From Pseudoxanthomonas sangjuensis (GTDB lineage: Bacteria; Pseudomonadota; Gammaproteobacteria; Xanthomonadales; Xanthomonadaceae), in NCBI RefSeq assembly GCF_010211755.1, contig NZ_PDWR01000016.1, positions 1 to 64,000 on the forward strand: 64,000 bases of DNA, read 5' to 3'. Position numbers and translations under genes: made by a program. Shown here in pieces: positions 63,257-64,000 of the stretch (positions are counted from its first letter, which is position 1; each line of letters starts with the position of its first letter). Below the pieces are notes generated by a model, which was not told the DNA's origin, made no database searches, and saw only the letters and a program-made list of their open reading frames with translations.

Positions 63257-64000
63257 GCCGAAACCCGCTTCAGCTTGCGCGCCGCCCAGACCGCGAGCTT
63301 CTCGCGGCCGATCTTGGCGTTGTGGCGGATGTCGACGGGGAAGCCCGGGTGCAGCAGGAAGTCGCGGATGCCGCGCAGGTGCGGATGCGCCAGCGCCAGT
63401 TCCGGCAGTTGCGACAGCAGCAGGTCGTCGCGCTGCGCCCGGCCCAGCCTGCGGTCGGTTTCCACGCACAGCACCGGCACCTGCCAGCCGTACTTGCCGA
63501 TGCCGACCAGCGCCGAACGGCGCACCCACGGATGGGCGTTGAAGACCGGCTCGACCTGTTCGGTGTACAGCGGGCCGGTGGCGGTTTCCACGCGCTGGCT
63601 CTTGCGCCCGCAGAACCACAGGCGGCCGCGCTCGTCGAACCAGCCCAGATCGCCCATGCGGTGCACGATGCGCTCCCCGCCATCGGCGAGGCGTTCGCGG
63701 ATCTTCGCCGCGCGCGTGGCCTCGTCGCGGTTGAAATACAGGTCGGTCGCGGTCGGCCCGGCGACGGTGATCTCGCCGATGCGCCCCGGCTTGACCAGCA
63801 GTTCGTCCGACCATTCGGCGATCGGTTCGTCGCCGATCTGGATGATGCGCACCTCGTTCGGCGGCACCGGGCGGCCGACGCAGGTGCCGGCACCGGTCTC
63901 GCTGGCGGCGCGCGTGGCCTGCAGTTCGCGGCCTTCGATCACCGCGACCGGCAGGCATTCGGTGGCGCCGTACGGGGTCCAGAACTGCGCGTCCTTCGGC
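63253..64000 (-). CDS. oleC: beta-lactone synthetase OleC (5' end outside window)
   Basis: Partial gene; the start lies beyond base 64000. It is an adenylate-forming (ANL) enzyme: [11 protein letters not shown] at the window edge is the A5-type motif, [18 protein letters not shown] is the A7/A8 hinge region, and [13 protein letters not shown] near the end has the C-terminal Lys of this superfamily. OleC converts the beta-hydroxy acid from OleD to a beta-lactone. Coupling to oleD supports the call over a generic acyl-CoA ligase. Confidence 0.88.
   Translation of the reverse strand, partial: PKDAQFWTPYGATECLPVAVIEGRELQATRAASETGAGTCVGRPVPPNEVRIIQIGDEPIAEWSDELLVKPGRIGEITVAGPTATDLYFNRDEATRAAKIRERLADGGERIVHRMGDLGWFDERGRLWFCGRKSQRVETATGPLYTEQVEPVFNAHPWVRRSALVGIGKYGWQVPVLCVETDRRLGRAQRDDLLLSQLPELALAHPHLRGIRDFLLHPGFPVDIRHNAKIGREKLAVWAARKLKRVSA

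Overview
This 64 kb window is a GC-rich gammaproteobacterial chromosome segment, most likely Xanthomonadaceae (Lysobacter, Luteimonas or Thermomonas type). The pointers are an oleC-oleD pair, a UbiM-type hydroxylase, a cta oxidase locus with full haem-A assembly genes, and integron attC sites close to the short (about 60 bp) type seen in Xanthomonas. No tRNA, rRNA or CRISPR array was recognised. Because third positions are GC-rich, very long open frames lie opposite most genes; these were treated as shadows.

Layout. 0-7.5 kb: an amino-sugar and peptidoglycan scavenging locus, with two GH20 hexosaminidases that are almost identical over part of their length, a GH171/DUF1343 exo-muramidase (NamZ-like) and an apparently exported MurQ-like SIS protein. 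7.5-12 kb: VanZ-like protein, MidA-type methyltransferase, pteridine reductase, folK-like/folB and tsaD. 12-17.3 kb: a dispersed rpsU-yqeY-dnaG block interrupted by a hypothetical gene, a GNAT and dld. 17.3-20.5 kb: an exported phosphatase-like protein, an S9 peptidase and an orphan hcp. 20.5-26.2 kb: a chromosomal integron cassette array without an integrase (a CALIN), described below. 26.4-30.4 kb: an MBL-fold lipoprotein, a UbiM-type hydroxylase behind a perfect FNR/Anr-type palindrome, and a GH109-type protein. 30.6-38.8 kb: the aa3 cytochrome c oxidase locus (ctaC, ctaD, a 48-codon membrane protein, ctaG, ctaE) and its assembly genes (surf1, SCO-like, ctaA, ctaB). 38.9-47.3 kb: putA, a diguanylate cyclase, a FadL-type porin, rhomboid, DUF1820, and crcB-DUF190 behind a fluoride riboswitch with an overlapping terminator. 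47.4-54.3 kb: gpmI-envC-ctpA, a beta-helix repeat protein and an M28 lipoprotein. 54.4-64 kb: small membrane proteins, a MAPEG protein, a cupin, a membrane-tethered LuxR-type regulator with a cytochrome b, truC, an AmiD-like amidase, ubiB-ubiJ and oleD-oleC (oleC runs off the end).

The most distinctive region is the cassette array. About twelve complete, partial or decayed attC sites separate small plus-strand genes. These encode small membrane proteins, an NTF2-like exported protein, a VOC protein, an ABM monooxygenase, a dihaem cytochrome c and an ArsR/SRPBCC pair with its own promoter and palindromic operator. Two attC sites are reduced to 20 bp, one junction contains an IS110-family transposase remnant, and another contains a decayed piece of the hcp 3' end. 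In three cassette genes and in hcp the last codon and stop are written by the R' box of the attC. I see no integrase gene in the window.

All functional statements come from reading the sequence and from memory of protein families; no database search was run.
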